Source: Bacillota bacterium
GTDB taxonomy: Bacteria; Bacillota; Clostridia; Tissierellales; Sedimentibacteraceae
Direction of reading: 5' to 3'
NCBI GenBank assembly: GCA_023386345.1
Contig: JAEWJT010000017.1
Location: 124,001 to 188,000, forward strand
Length of the DNA stretch: 64,000 nt
In this document: piece after piece, positions 23,850-32,402 of the stretch
How positions within the stretch are numbered: position 1 is the first letter of the stretch
How the letters are laid out: every line of letters starts with the position of its first letter
Position numbers and translations under genes: made by a program
Notes under the pieces: generated by a model
Told to the model about the DNA's origin: nothing
The model's database searches: none
Seen by the model: the letters and a program-made list of their open reading frames with translations, nothing else

Positions 23850-24792
23850 AAAATAGTTCTTCCAATTTTTCCATAGCATCTGGAGCAAATAAGTTTGCAC
23901 TCATTCCAAAATATTTTGAATCTAAGGCAATAACCTTATCATTTTTAACTGCGTCGAAATTATCCCAAGCAGGATTTTCTGAAAATTCCTTTTCAAATGC
24001 CGCTTTGCTTTCCTCAGGATTTGCATGTGTCATTAACAATATGTAATCAGGATTTTTACTTGCAAGATATTCTATATCTACTGGAATAAATCCGCTTTTT
24101 GCGTCTTCAATTATATTTTTAGCTCCTGCTCTTTTTACCAAATCACCGACATATGATTTTTCGGTTACTACTTGAAAATTGCCTGATGCTCCAAAAATAA
24201 TCAGTACAGTGCTGGAGTTATCATCATTTTTATTTTCAGCAACTTTATTGACTCTTTCTTCAATTCCTTTTATCAATTCATCTGCTTTATCCTGAGAGTT
24301 GGTTTTCTCTCCTATGATTTTAATGCTTTCTATCAATCCATCATAACTGCTAAGATTAACAAATTCAGATTGTATACTAACTGCATCAAAACTATCTTTT
24401 AAAGTTGCTTCTAGAGCCACAACAGAAAAAACAATTGTCGGATCAAGAGATTTTATAATTTCCATATCAGGTGACATAGGGTTTCCTACTTTTGTTGCGT
24501 CTTTTACCGAAGCTGGCAGCTCATAAGTTGAAGTTGGAACTCCTACCATGTTAACTTGTAAAGCATCTAAGATTTCAACAATTGCAACTGATGTAGCTAC
24601 AACTCTATTTTCAGGGTTTTCATTTTTTGAAGAATCCCCTTCTTTGTTATTTTGGTCTGAATTGTTATCTTGAGAAACTCCTTTATCAGGTGTTTGAGTA
24701 GCATCTGATGGTTTTGCTGGATTTTTATCCGAGCATGCCGTAACAGACATTAGTAAAACAAAAGATAATAAGATTAAAAGTAATTTTTTCAT
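23836..24792 (-). CDS. Iron-complex (heme) binding lipoprotein
   Basis: 318 aa, AGGAG upstream. Signal peptide ending in lipobox VTAC (Cys20), then a Lys/Asp/Asn-rich linker (about 25-55), then a type III periplasmic-binding fold: VVATSVAIVEILDAL, VGVPTSTYELP, then GNPMSPDMEIIKSLDPTIVF and a C-terminal NDKVIALDSKYFGMS. This is the TroA/FhuD/IsdE-like group that captures heme, siderophores or B12. First gene of the operon. Substrate heme is inferred from the downstream HutW-like enzyme. Confidence 0.88.
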   Translation of the reverse strand: MKKLLLILLSFVLLMSVTACSDKNPAKPSDATQTPDKGVSQDNNSDQNNKEGDSSKNENPENRVVATSVAIVEILDALQVNMVGVPTSTYELPASVKDATKVGNPMSPDMEIIKSLDPTIVFSVVALEATLKDSFDAVSIQSEFVNLSSYDGLIESIKIIGEKTNSQDKADELIKGIEERVNKVAENKNDDNSSTVLIIFGASGNFQVVTEKSYVGDLVKRAGAKNIIEDAKSGFIPVDIEYLASKNPDYILLMTHANPEESKAAFEKEFSENPAWDNFDAVKNDKVIALDSKYFGMSANLFAPDAMEKLEELFYGKE

Positions 24793-24820
24793 AAAACTCT
24801 CCTATAATATATTTTGATAG

Positions 24821-24893
24821 GTTAGCGTAAGCTAACTCTAGTTAGCATATGCTAACCAAAAATTAGTTTATCATTACGCACTATAATTGTCAA
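24821..24893 (-). promoter_or_regulatory. Heme operon promoter with two palindromic operators
   Basis: Minus-strand TTGACA (24893-24888), 17 bases, TAAACT (24870-24865). Just downstream are two perfect 16-bp palindromes, GTTAGCATATGCTAAC (24841-24856) and GTTAGCGTAAGCTAAC (24821-24836), 20 bp apart, i.e. two helical turns. Half sites GGTTAGC/GCTAACC resemble DtxR/IdeR-family boxes. Position over the start site fits iron-dependent repression. Confidence 0.75.
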
Positions 24894-25202
24894 CATATAT
24901 TTTTATTAATATTATTCTAGTGGTATTAAATTATTAAAATTGCAGTAACAAAAAAATAAATGTTATTGCTAATAGATGTAATATATTAGAGTAGATAAAT
25001 TATAAATACTAAAAAATAATTTCATAAAAGCTTTGCTGATTGTAAGGTTTGTTTTTAGAATAGACCAATATTAGTTATCCAAAAATATATAAGATTTTAC
25101 CAAAAAGGATTTTACTACAAATTAAAGATTATATTAAAATACTTTTTTCAGTTAAAAAATATTTCAACAAATAATTAGATGTGAAAAGAATAATATATAA
25201 TA
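24894..25202. other. AT-rich intergenic stretch, no gene seen
   Basis: About 310 bases between the heme operon promoter and the aminopeptidase terminator. No open frame with a binding site, no hairpin of note and no recognised RNA. Confidence 0.6.
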
Positions 25203-25237
25203 AATCATGACCATTAGCTAAGCCAGTGGTCATGATT
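25203..25237. terminator. Terminator of the aminopeptidase gene
   Basis: 11-bp perfect stem AATCATGACCA / TGGTCATGATT with a 13-base loop, 16 bases beyond the stop; the T run on the minus side is weak. Confidence 0.65.
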
Positions 25238-25252
25238 ATTAATTAAAAGATA

Positions 25253-26485
25253 CTATATAGACCAATTTCCATTCTTGAAAATCAGAGTTTCGTTTCCGTT
25301 TTCTTCAATGCCTGTTATTGTCAAATCAGAAGTTCCTACCATGAAATCAACGTGATTCATAGAATAGTTTCCGCCTATTTTAAGAAGATCTTCTTTGCTT
25401 AAAAGCTCTCCGTCTTTTATAGTGTTTGGATAACATCTTCCAAGTGCGAAGTGGCATGAAGCATTTTCATCAAATAAAGTGTTGTAGAAAAGTATATTCA
25501 TATTTGATATAGCAGAGTCATAAGGTACTAAAGCAACCTCACCAAGTCTTCTTGAGCCTTCATCAGTGTTTAGAAGTCTTTCCAAAGCCTCATATCCCTC
25601 TTTAGCAGTAAAATCAACTACTTTTCCATCTTTAAATGTTAAGCTAAAATCAGTAATTAAGCTTCCTTGATAGCTAAGAGGCATTGAACTTACTATTTTT
25701 CCTTCAGCATATCTGCAATCCGGTGCAGTAAACACCTCCTCAGTAGGCATATTTGGGAAGAATAAAACTCCTTTAGTATTTGTTTCTCCACCGCCTGCCC
25801 AAACATGATTTTTTGGCATTGCTGTAGTGAAATCTGTGCCGATAGAGTTTTTATAAGTTAATTTAACAAATTGTTTTTTATTTAATATAGATGACTTTTC
25901 ACTTAAAGTATCACCATGCTTTTTCCATAGTTCTACTGGATCTCCATTGCCAATTCGTACAGTTTTGAATATAGCGTCCCAAAGCTTTTCTATAGCCTCA
26001 TCCTTAGAAAGAGTAGGGAAAATTTTCTTTGCCCACGCTTCATTTGGAACTGCTATAAGATTCCATTGTAATTCGTTCTTATCAAAACATTCGCGGTATT
26101 CTTTGAGGTCTCTTTCAGATGCCTTAACACCTGCCAACAATTTTTCCGATGCAACTCCCTTGAATATCTCAGGATCTTCTGCAAGTACATTTAAAAAAGC
26201 AGCTCCTTGTGCAGCATAACCATTAAACAATGCTCTTCTCCACTCAGGTATAGATTCAAACACTTCTAAATCTGCATAGTCATAACGTATACGTCCTGAT
26301 TTTTCATCCTTCCAAAGAAGAACAACATCCTTTGCACCTGCTTTATAAGCATTTTCCATAATCATACGAGCAAATTCTGCATATTCAACAGGACATTGCA
26401 TAACTAATATTTGACCTTTTTGAATATTGACGCCTGTTCTAACAGCTAAATCTGCATATTGTACTAATTTTTCATTAAAATTCAT
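25253..26485 (-). CDS. M29 family aminopeptidase (AmpS/PepS)
   Basis: 410 aa, the normal size of the family. N-terminal YADLAVRTGVNIQKGQ and VQCPVEYAEFARMI, central HVWAGGGETNTKGVLFFPN and TAPDCRYAEGKI, and the C-terminal NHVDFMVGTSDLTI contain the Glu, His and Asp residues that bind the two metals in AmpS/PepS. Releases N-terminal amino acids from peptides in the cytoplasm, in keeping with a peptide-using anaerobe. Stands alone between terminators. Confidence 0.92.
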   Translation of the reverse strand: MNFNEKLVQYADLAVRTGVNIQKGQILVMQCPVEYAEFARMIMENAYKAGAKDVVLLWKDEKSGRIRYDYADLEVFESIPEWRRALFNGYAAQGAAFLNVLAEDPEIFKGVASEKLLAGVKASERDLKEYRECFDKNELQWNLIAVPNEAWAKKIFPTLSKDEAIEKLWDAIFKTVRIGNGDPVELWKKHGDTLSEKSSILNKKQFVKLTYKNSIGTDFTTAMPKNHVWAGGGETNTKGVLFFPNMPTEEVFTAPDCRYAEGKIVSSMPLSYQGSLITDFSLTFKDGKVVDFTAKEGYEALERLLNTDEGSRRLGEVALVPYDSAISNMNILFYNTLFDENASCHFALGRCYPNTIKDGELLSKEDLLKIGGNYSMNHVDFMVGTSDLTITGIEENGNETLIFKNGNWSI

Positions 26486-26555
26486 AGATATTATATCCTT
26501 TCCATAAAGATTTACAATTACAATCTATTATACCATAATATTGCTATTCAAGCCA

Positions 26556-26596
26556 TGATAAATTTAATACAAGCCATGAAATTTTTAAATTTATCA
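26556..26596. terminator. AT-rich hairpin after the ABC-F gene
   Basis: 12-bp stem TGATAAATTTAA / TTAAATTTATCA around an 17-base loop, just beyond the ABC-F stop. GC content is very low, so termination strength is uncertain. Confidence 0.4.
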
Positions 26597-26607
26597 CATT
26601 CAATTAA

Positions 26608-28164
26608 TTATACAATTTTAGTTGTAAAGTTTTCTAAATTCCAAACATCTGTTACGAAGCTTTCATAAAAATGAGGCTCGTGGCTAACCAATAAAACAGT
26701 TCCTTTAAACTCTCTTATAGCTTTTGCAAGCTCTTCCTTAGCTTCTACATCTAAGTGATTAGTAGGCTCGTCAAGAACTAGGAAATTTAATTCAGACATC
26801 AATATTTTACAAAGCCTTACCTTTGCATTTTCTCCTCCGGAGAGAACTTTCATCATGCTTTCTATATTTTCTGTAGTTAGTCCACAGCGTGCAAGCTCTA
26901 AACGCACCTCACGGTTTTGAAGTGAAGGATACATATCCCAAACCTCTTGGAGTGCAGTTTTTGTGTTGTTTTTAGAGTCCTCTTGCTCAAAATATCCTGT
27001 CATAATATTTTCACCATGGAGTACCTCTCCGGATACAGGAGGAATTATACCTAAAAAAGTCTTTAATAAGGTTGATTTACCAAGACCGTTTACTCCACAG
27101 ATAGCAATTTTTTTTCCTCTTTCTACCCAAAAATCCATAGGCTTTGTAAGAGCAGTATCATATCCGATTACCAATTCTTTGGCTTCTATCAAGAACCTGC
27201 TTGGGGCTTTAGTCTCTTTAAATTTAAAAGTTGGTTTTGGTTTTTCTTTTGGCTTTTCAATAATTTCCATTTTTTCAAGTTTTTTAACTCTACTTTGTGC
27301 CATACCTCTTGTTGCAACGCGGGCTTTATTTCGTGCAATAAAGTCTTCCAGTTGCTCAATTTCCTTTTGTTGTCTTTCTATATCCTTATCTAATTGCTTT
27401 TTCTTTAATTCATAAAGACGCATAAACTCATCGTAATTTCCGACATACTTACTTAGCTCACAGTTTTCAACATGATAAATTATATTGCATACATTATTTA
27501 TAAATGGCACATCATGCGATATCAAAATAAAGGCATTTTCATAATTTTGCAGATATTTTGTAAGCCATTCTATGTGATTTGCATCAAGGTAGTTAGTTGG
27601 CTCATCAAGAAGTAAAATAGTTGGATTTTGCAGTAGAAGCTTAGTTAAAAGAACCTTGGTACGCTGACCGCCACTAAGTTCATCTACAAATTTATCAAGA
27701 CCTATATCTCCAAGACCTAAACCATTTGCTACCTCATCTATTTTAGAGTCAATCACATAAAATCCGCTGCTATCTAATATAGTTTGTATTTCAGCAGTAT
27801 CTTCCATCATTTTGTTGACTTCATCATCTGTAGCATCTGCCATTTTATCATACAAATCAAGCATTTCCTTTTCAAGATTAAACAAATCATCAAATGCAAG
27901 TCTTAAATTATCTCTGATAGTTGTTCCTGCCTTTAATACAGAATGCTGATCTAAGTATCCTACAGTAACTCTATTTGACCATTCAACCTGACCCTCATCA
28001 GGCATAAGCTTGCCTGTTATAATATTTAAAAATGTTGATTTTCCTTCTCCGTTAGCACCAATCAAAGCAACATGCTCACCTTTTAGCAATCTAAAAGATA
28101 CATTTTCTAAAATAGCACGCGCACCAAAGCCGTGGCTAACATTCTTTACATTTAATACACTCAA
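26608..28164 (-). CDS. ABC-F family ATPase (ribosome-associated, YkpA/YbiT-like)
   Basis: 518 aa, TTG start with AAAGGA upstream. Two fused ATPase domains without membrane segments: Walker A GANGEGKST and GVNGLGKST, signatures LSGGQRTK and LSGGENAK, Walker B LLLDEPTNYLD and LVLDEPTNHLD. The inter-domain linker (about 240-310) is charged and helical (LKKKQLDKDIERQQKEIEQL). ABC-F proteins act on the ribosome in translation or antibiotic protection. Length and motifs fit the housekeeping YkpA/YbiT group more than the resistance types, but this is not certain. Confidence 0.9.
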   Translation of the reverse strand: MSVLNVKNVSHGFGARAILENVSFRLLKGEHVALIGANGEGKSTFLNIITGKLMPDEGQVEWSNRVTVGYLDQHSVLKAGTTIRDNLRLAFDDLFNLEKEMLDLYDKMADATDDEVNKMMEDTAEIQTILDSSGFYVIDSKIDEVANGLGLGDIGLDKFVDELSGGQRTKVLLTKLLLQNPTILLLDEPTNYLDANHIEWLTKYLQNYENAFILISHDVPFINNVCNIIYHVENCELSKYVGNYDEFMRLYELKKKQLDKDIERQQKEIEQLEDFIARNKARVATRGMAQSRVKKLEKMEIIEKPKEKPKPTFKFKETKAPSRFLIEAKELVIGYDTALTKPMDFWVERGKKIAICGVNGLGKSTLLKTFLGIIPPVSGEVLHGENIMTGYFEQEDSKNNTKTALQEVWDMYPSLQNREVRLELARCGLTTENIESMMKVLSGGENAKVRLCKILMSELNFLVLDEPTNHLDVEAKEELAKAIREFKGTVLLVSHEPHFYESFVTDVWNLENFTTKIV

Positions 28165-28205
28165 AATTTAATTCCTTTCAGTTATTTATTAATTTTTATA
28201 ATTTA

Positions 28206-28227
28206 AAGCCTCATTTTGCAGAGGCTT
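28206..28227. terminator. Small hairpin after nicotinate phosphoribosyltransferase gene
   Basis: AAGCCTC / GAGGCTT with an 8-base loop, 10 bases beyond the stop on the minus strand; followed by A/T-rich sequence without a clean T run. Confidence 0.55.
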
Positions 28228-28237
28228 ATCAAATACC

Positions 28238-29689
28238 TTATTTCATACTGTGCTTTTCTATTAATTCATTTTTACAATCCCACAAATCTTGTGATAAGTC
28301 CACATAATACTGGTGAGGGTTCGTAAATCTTTTAACCTCGTTCCATAGTGTAGCCAATTCTTCAGCACAATATTTCTTTATTTCCTCTAAGCTTGGAAGC
28401 TGGTAGACGCATTTTCCTTCTATAAACACAGGCACTTGAAGCTTTCTAGCTCTAAAATCTGTGAGTTTTTTTCTTTTCCATGAATGAACAGGGTCAAATA
28501 TTGTATATGGCTTTGTATCATCTATCTCCTCATCGTTTAAGGTTAAAACATCAGCTATAGCCATGTTGTTAGACTTATCATACAATCTCCATAGCTGTTT
28601 AAAGCAAGGATTTGTCACCTTTTCTGCGTTTTCTGATATCTTAATTCTTGGGACAGGAACTCCATTCTCATTTACCGCCACCAACTTGTAAACACCGCCG
28701 AAAACAGGCTCTGATTTAGCAGTTACGAGTCTTTCGCCAACTGCAAACGAGTCGATTTCAGCACCTTGGCTAAGAAGGTCTGTTATGATATATTCGTCTA
28801 AGCTATTTGAAACAGTTATTTTACAGTCCTCAAGACCTGCTTCATCTAATATTTGACGGCACTTTATTGAGAGATAAGCCATGTCTCCACTATCAAGCCT
28901 TATCCCTTTTAATCTTTTTCCCATTGGCTCTAGGATTTCCTTTGAAACCTTAATTGCATTAAGAATACCGCTTTTTAATACATTATAGGTATCTACCAAT
29001 AAAATACAATTATCGGGATATGTACGAGCATAGGTCTCAAAAGCCTTATACTCATCACCAAAAAGCTGCACCCATGAGTGTGCCATTGTTCCTACTGCCG
29101 GCACTCCAAAAATCTCATCTGCAATAGTTGTTGCAGTTCCGGAAGCTCCTCCGATATACGCAGCTCTTGCCCCGTATATAGCACCGTCATATCCTTGACC
29201 TCTTCTAGCTCCAAATTCTAAGACAGATCTGCCCTTTGCAGCCCTTACTATTCTATTTGCCTTAGTAGCAATCAAGCTTTGATGATTTATTGTAACAAGT
29301 ATCATTGTCTCTAAAAGCTGAGCCTCTATAGCTTTTGCTTTTACAGTAAGTATAGGCTCGTTAGGAAAAACAGGAGTTCCCTCTGGTACAGCATAAATAT
29401 CTCCTGAAAACCTAAAATTCAGAAGATAATGTAGAAAACCTTCAGAAAAAATATTTTTAGATCTTAAAAAATCAATATTTTCTCTTGTAAATCTCAAATT
29501 TGTTATATAATCAACTATTTGTTCTAGTCCTGCTGCTATAGCAAAACCACCGCCATCTGGATTTTTTCTATAAAACATATCAAAGTAAACAATAGTGTCA
29601 CTTATACCTTCTTTAAAATATCCATTGGACATGGTTAATTCATAGAAATCCATTAGCATAGAAAGATTTCTCAAATCAATAGTGTGCAT
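28238..29689 (-). CDS. pncB: Nicotinate phosphoribosyltransferase
   Basis: 483 aa, GAGGAG upstream. Family motifs: TMSNGYFKEGISDTIVYFDMF, NPDGGGFAIAAGLEQ, FGARRGQGYDGAIYGARA, GGASGTAT and GIRLDSGDMAYLS. Joins nicotinate to phosphoribosyl pyrophosphate, the first step of NAD salvage. The length fits the longer Gram-positive (YueK-like) subgroup. A 170-base leader with RNA structure precedes it. Confidence 0.93.
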   Translation of the reverse strand: MHTIDLRNLSMLMDFYELTMSNGYFKEGISDTIVYFDMFYRKNPDGGGFAIAAGLEQIVDYITNLRFTRENIDFLRSKNIFSEGFLHYLLNFRFSGDIYAVPEGTPVFPNEPILTVKAKAIEAQLLETMILVTINHQSLIATKANRIVRAAKGRSVLEFGARRGQGYDGAIYGARAAYIGGASGTATTIADEIFGVPAVGTMAHSWVQLFGDEYKAFETYARTYPDNCILLVDTYNVLKSGILNAIKVSKEILEPMGKRLKGIRLDSGDMAYLSIKCRQILDEAGLEDCKITVSNSLDEYIITDLLSQGAEIDSFAVGERLVTAKSEPVFGGVYKLVAVNENGVPVPRIKISENAEKVTNPCFKQLWRLYDKSNNMAIADVLTLNDEEIDDTKPYTIFDPVHSWKRKKLTDFRARKLQVPVFIEGKCVYQLPSLEEIKKYCAEELATLWNEVKRFTNPHQYYVDLSQDLWDCKNELIEKHSMK

Positions 29690-29859
29690 ATATTTCTCCT
29701 CACATTTTGTCGTATTTATTCCCTTGCACGAACTTTACAAGGATGTAGGTCTTTCCCCGAAGGAAAAACTAAGAATTTGTGCAATGGGCAAAGTTTGCTA
29801 AATGCAAACTCAATTTGTATTATTTTCTTTTTCATAGTTTATTTCAACCTTTACCATTA
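29690..29859 (-). ncRNA. Structured 5' leader of pncB (candidate cis-regulatory RNA)
   Basis: Read on the minus strand, a stem AGTTTGC / GCAAACT comes first. Then TTGCAC (29784-29779) can pair with GTGCAA (29729-29724), enclosing a hairpin with a cUUCGg tetraloop (TTTCC / GGAAA, 29766-29752) and a small TACA / TGTA hairpin. CCTTG and CAAGG near the end can instead pair with each other, which would open the closing stem. No known riboswitch class is recognised. Confidence 0.4.
29716..29835 (-). CDS. Possible 39-aa ORF in the pncB leader
   Basis: ATG at 29835, stop at 29716; the peptide starts MKKKIIQIEFAFSKLC. The only binding site is AAAGG about 13 bases upstream. It exactly covers the structured part of the leader, so either a leader peptide or a chance frame through an RNA element or dispersed repeat. 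Confidence 0.2.
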   Translation of the reverse strand: MKKKIIQIEFAFSKLCPLHKFLVFPSGKDLHPCKVRARE

Positions 29860-29865
29860 ATAAGG

Positions 29866-29894
29866 ATTATACACCAAAAATTAATTCTTTTCAA
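29866..29894 (-). promoter_or_regulatory. pncB promoter
   Basis: Minus-strand TTGAAA (29894-29889), 17 bases, TATAAT (29871-29866). Predicted start about 29859, giving the 170-base leader. Confidence 0.75.
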
Positions 29895-29963
29895 CAAATA
29901 AAATATATTGATTTTTTTGTTACAAACAATTAGAATTAATATGTTAAGAGTTTATTTAAAAGG

Positions 29964-30764
29964 ATGTTGATTAATGTGATAAATAATTGGGATAAGTTTT
30001 TACTTCCATACACACAAGCTGTGGAAGAACTAAAGATAAAATTTAAAAGCTTAAGAAAATCCTACAAGGGCTTGGAGGAATATTCACCTATAGAGTTTGT
30101 AACTGGTAGAGTTAAAAAGATATCTAGTATCATTGAAAAGCTTGATAGACGAGAGATGCCTATAGATAAAGCAGCAGAGCTTGAAGATATAGCAGGCATA
30201 AGGATAATGTGCCAGCTTGTTGATGATATATCAACCGTTGTAGACTTAATAAGAAGTAGAAATGGCAAGGACCTCGAAATAGTTGAAGAACGTGATTATA
30301 CTAAAAATACAAAGGATAGTGGTTACAGGAGTTATCATATTATAATTAAATATTGGGTTTATAGTTCAGCAGGAGAGAATGAAATACTAGCTGAGATACA
30401 AATAAGAACCTTGGCTATGAATTTTTGGGCAACTATTGAACATTCAATAAATTATAAATTTGATAAAAATATTCCTGAAAACATAGTACAAAGATTGAAA
30501 AGTGCTGCTGAAGCTGCCTTTCACCTTGATATGGAGATGTCTCAAATAAAAGATGAGATAATAGATTCTCAAAAATTATTTATGGCAGAATCCGCTCTTA
30601 CCGAGAAGATATTGTATAAAATACATACCTTATACTTAAACAGCAATTATAAAAATGTTGATTTATTGAGAAAAGATTTTTACAATGCTAAGAGAAATGG
30701 AAGTATTGAGGATTTGAAAAAACTAAATGACAGGATTGACCTATTGTTAGAGGAATTAAGCTAA
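29964..30764 (+). CDS. Small alarmone synthetase, RelQ/YjbM type
   Basis: 266 aa. Only the (p)ppGpp synthetase domain is present; there is no HD hydrolase domain. Motifs: EFVTGRVKKISSIIEKL, LEDIAGIRIMCQLVDDI, DYTKNTKDSGYRSYHIII and AEIQIRTLAMNFWATIEH. Makes ppGpp from GTP/GDP and ATP under stress. AAAAGG lies only 3 bases from the ATG at 29964, so an in-frame GTG at 29976 (12 bases away) is an alternative start. Confidence 0.9.
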   Translation: MLINVINNWDKFLLPYTQAVEELKIKFKSLRKSYKGLEEYSPIEFVTGRVKKISSIIEKLDRREMPIDKAAELEDIAGIRIMCQLVDDISTVVDLIRSRNGKDLEIVEERDYTKNTKDSGYRSYHIIIKYWVYSSAGENEILAEIQIRTLAMNFWATIEHSINYKFDKNIPENIVQRLKSAAEAAFHLDMEMSQIKDEIIDSQKLFMAESALTEKILYKIHTLYLNSNYKNVDLLRKDFYNAKRNGSIEDLKKLNDRIDLLLEELS

Positions 30765-30812
30765 AAACCTGATTTTAGTTTTAAGTAGAGCTAGGGAAAG
30801 GACATGATTTAA

Positions 30813-31823
30813 ATGCAGAATAAATACAAAGTAGATTATAAGGCAGATATGAAAATGACAAAAAAGAGAAAATTAAGACGAAGAGCTTTATTTATTGCTT
30901 TAAGTATAGTTTTCTTGGCGATTATAATATATTTTTTATTAAGGTATATTAATTTCCAAGAATTAGGAAAGGATATAGAAGCAGTTAATAATAAAAATGA
31001 TGTAACAGAAGAAAATAAAGATACAGATATTAGCAAAAATACTGATAATCCAGATAAAGACGATAAGTCTGGTAAATCTGATATCAACAAACCAGAAATC
31101 AATATAGTGATTGATAGTAAATATATATTTAACTTCGCCAACGAGATAGCTGCTGATGTTAAAGCTGCGGGGATGGAGGAACTTGAATTTCCTGAGATGA
31201 TAAGATATGTTTATGGTGAGAAAGTACCTGAAAGCAAGGCTGTTTCAAATGATTATTTTGATGATGCAGTGTTCATAGGAAATTCCCAAATGGAGGGAGT
31301 TGCAATTTACAGTTCAATGAAAAATGCTGCTGTATTAGCAGGTAAGGGAATTATGGTGGATACTATTTTTACAAAAGAAGTTATAAAAACAAAGGATAGC
31401 AATAGAATAACTATAATATCTGCTCTTGAACTTAAAAAATTTGGTAAAATTTATATTATGTTAGGGGCTAATGAGCTTGGTTGGGTATCTGATGCCGAGT
31501 TTATCAAGCAATATGGCAAGGTAATAGATAAACTAAAGGAATTGCAGCCAGAAGCAAAAATATATGTAAATGCTATAATACCAGTTTCGAAAGCAAAGTC
31601 AAATAGCGATAAAATATATAATAATAAAAATATTGAGAGATTTAATAAACTCATAATGAACATGACTAAAGAAAAAGAGGTTTACTATGTGGATTCAAAG
31701 GAAGCCTTGGCAGATGAGGAAGGAAATCTACCGGCAAATTCGACAACAGATGGAGTTCACTTTAACTCCATATATTACGAAAAATGGTTTGACTATTTGA
31801 AAACACATACTATAAAAAGTTAA
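30813..31823 (+). CDS. Membrane-anchored SGNH/GDSL hydrolase-like protein
   Basis: 336 aa. A basic N-terminus and one membrane anchor (about 26-46), an Asp/Lys/Asn-rich linker (55-90), then an extracellular SGNH domain. Block I is FIGNSQMEG with Ser158, block III is MLGANELG and block V is DGVHF with Asp313 and His316, so the Ser-Asp-His triad is present. Members remove acyl groups from sugars or lipids at the surface; the substrate is unknown. Followed 28 bases later by the DUF4358 lipoprotein gene, a pair often seen together in Clostridia. Confidence 0.8.
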   Translation: MQNKYKVDYKADMKMTKKRKLRRRALFIALSIVFLAIIIYFLLRYINFQELGKDIEAVNNKNDVTEENKDTDISKNTDNPDKDDKSGKSDINKPEINIVIDSKYIFNFANEIAADVKAAGMEELEFPEMIRYVYGEKVPESKAVSNDYFDDAVFIGNSQMEGVAIYSSMKNAAVLAGKGIMVDTIFTKEVIKTKDSNRITIISALELKKFGKIYIMLGANELGWVSDAEFIKQYGKVIDKLKELQPEAKIYVNAIIPVSKAKSNSDKIYNNKNIERFNKLIMNMTKEKEVYYVDSKEALADEEGNLPANSTTDGVHFNSIYYEKWFDYLKTHTIKS

Positions 31824-31851
31824 AAATCAAAATAAAAAGGATGGATAAAAA

Positions 31852-32334
31852 ATGAAAAAAGCAATTTTAAACATAACATTGGTATTGATGTTAATACTAA
31901 GTTTAACAGCTTGCAATCAGAAAAAAGAGGTAGCTATAGATATAGAGTCCTTAGCAACAGAAGCAACAGCTGGAGCAGAGTTTAGAGAAGCAATGCAGGA
32001 GCTAAACGATGACACAATTATCAATATATATTCAAGCTTAAATTTAAGTGATGTGGAAAAATATAAAGTATTTGTGAACTCAACAGGTGGTAAAGCAGAT
32101 GAGCTGGCAATTTTTGAAGCAAAGAGTGTAGAAAAGGCTGAAGAAGTTTATAAAGCAGTTCAGGAAAGAGTAGCGGACCTTAGATTTGCATTTGATGGAT
32201 ATGTTCCGGAAGAGTTAAAGCATATAGATAATGCAGTAATTAAAAAAGAAGGTAAGTATGTAATGCTTGTAATAAGCCCAAAATATGAAAATGTAGATAG
32301 TATATTTACTAAGCACATAAAAGGTGAAAAATAA
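31852..32334 (+). CDS. DUF4358 family lipoprotein
   Basis: 160 aa. Signal peptide with lipobox LTAC (Cys21). The mature part is small and alpha-beta with the DUF4358 pattern: DIESLATEAT, GGKADELAIFEAKSVEKAEE and KKEGKYVMLVISPKYENVD. Function unknown; commonly encoded beside SGNH hydrolase or acyltransferase genes, as here. Confidence 0.85.
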   Translation: MKKAILNITLVLMLILSLTACNQKKEVAIDIESLATEATAGAEFREAMQELNDDTIINIYSSLNLSDVEKYKVFVNSTGGKADELAIFEAKSVEKAEEVYKAVQERVADLRFAFDGYVPEELKHIDNAVIKKEGKYVMLVISPKYENVDSIFTKHIKGEK

Positions 32335-32339
32335 TAATG

Positions 32340-32364
32340 AGTGTTCTCACATTGTGAGGGCACT
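32340..32364 (+). terminator. Terminator of the SGNH-DUF4358 operon
   Basis: 11-bp stem AGTGTTCTCAC / GTGAGGGCACT (two G-U pairs in RNA), 3-base loop, then an A/T-rich tail. Confidence 0.65.
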
Positions 32365-32402
32365 TAAAATTTTATTATAAAATTAGAGGGTAGTGAATAC
32401 GT

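Noticed and set aside
24821..24856. Fur box at the heme operon
   Set aside because: The palindromes lack the GATAAT hexamers of Fur boxes; they fit the DtxR type better.
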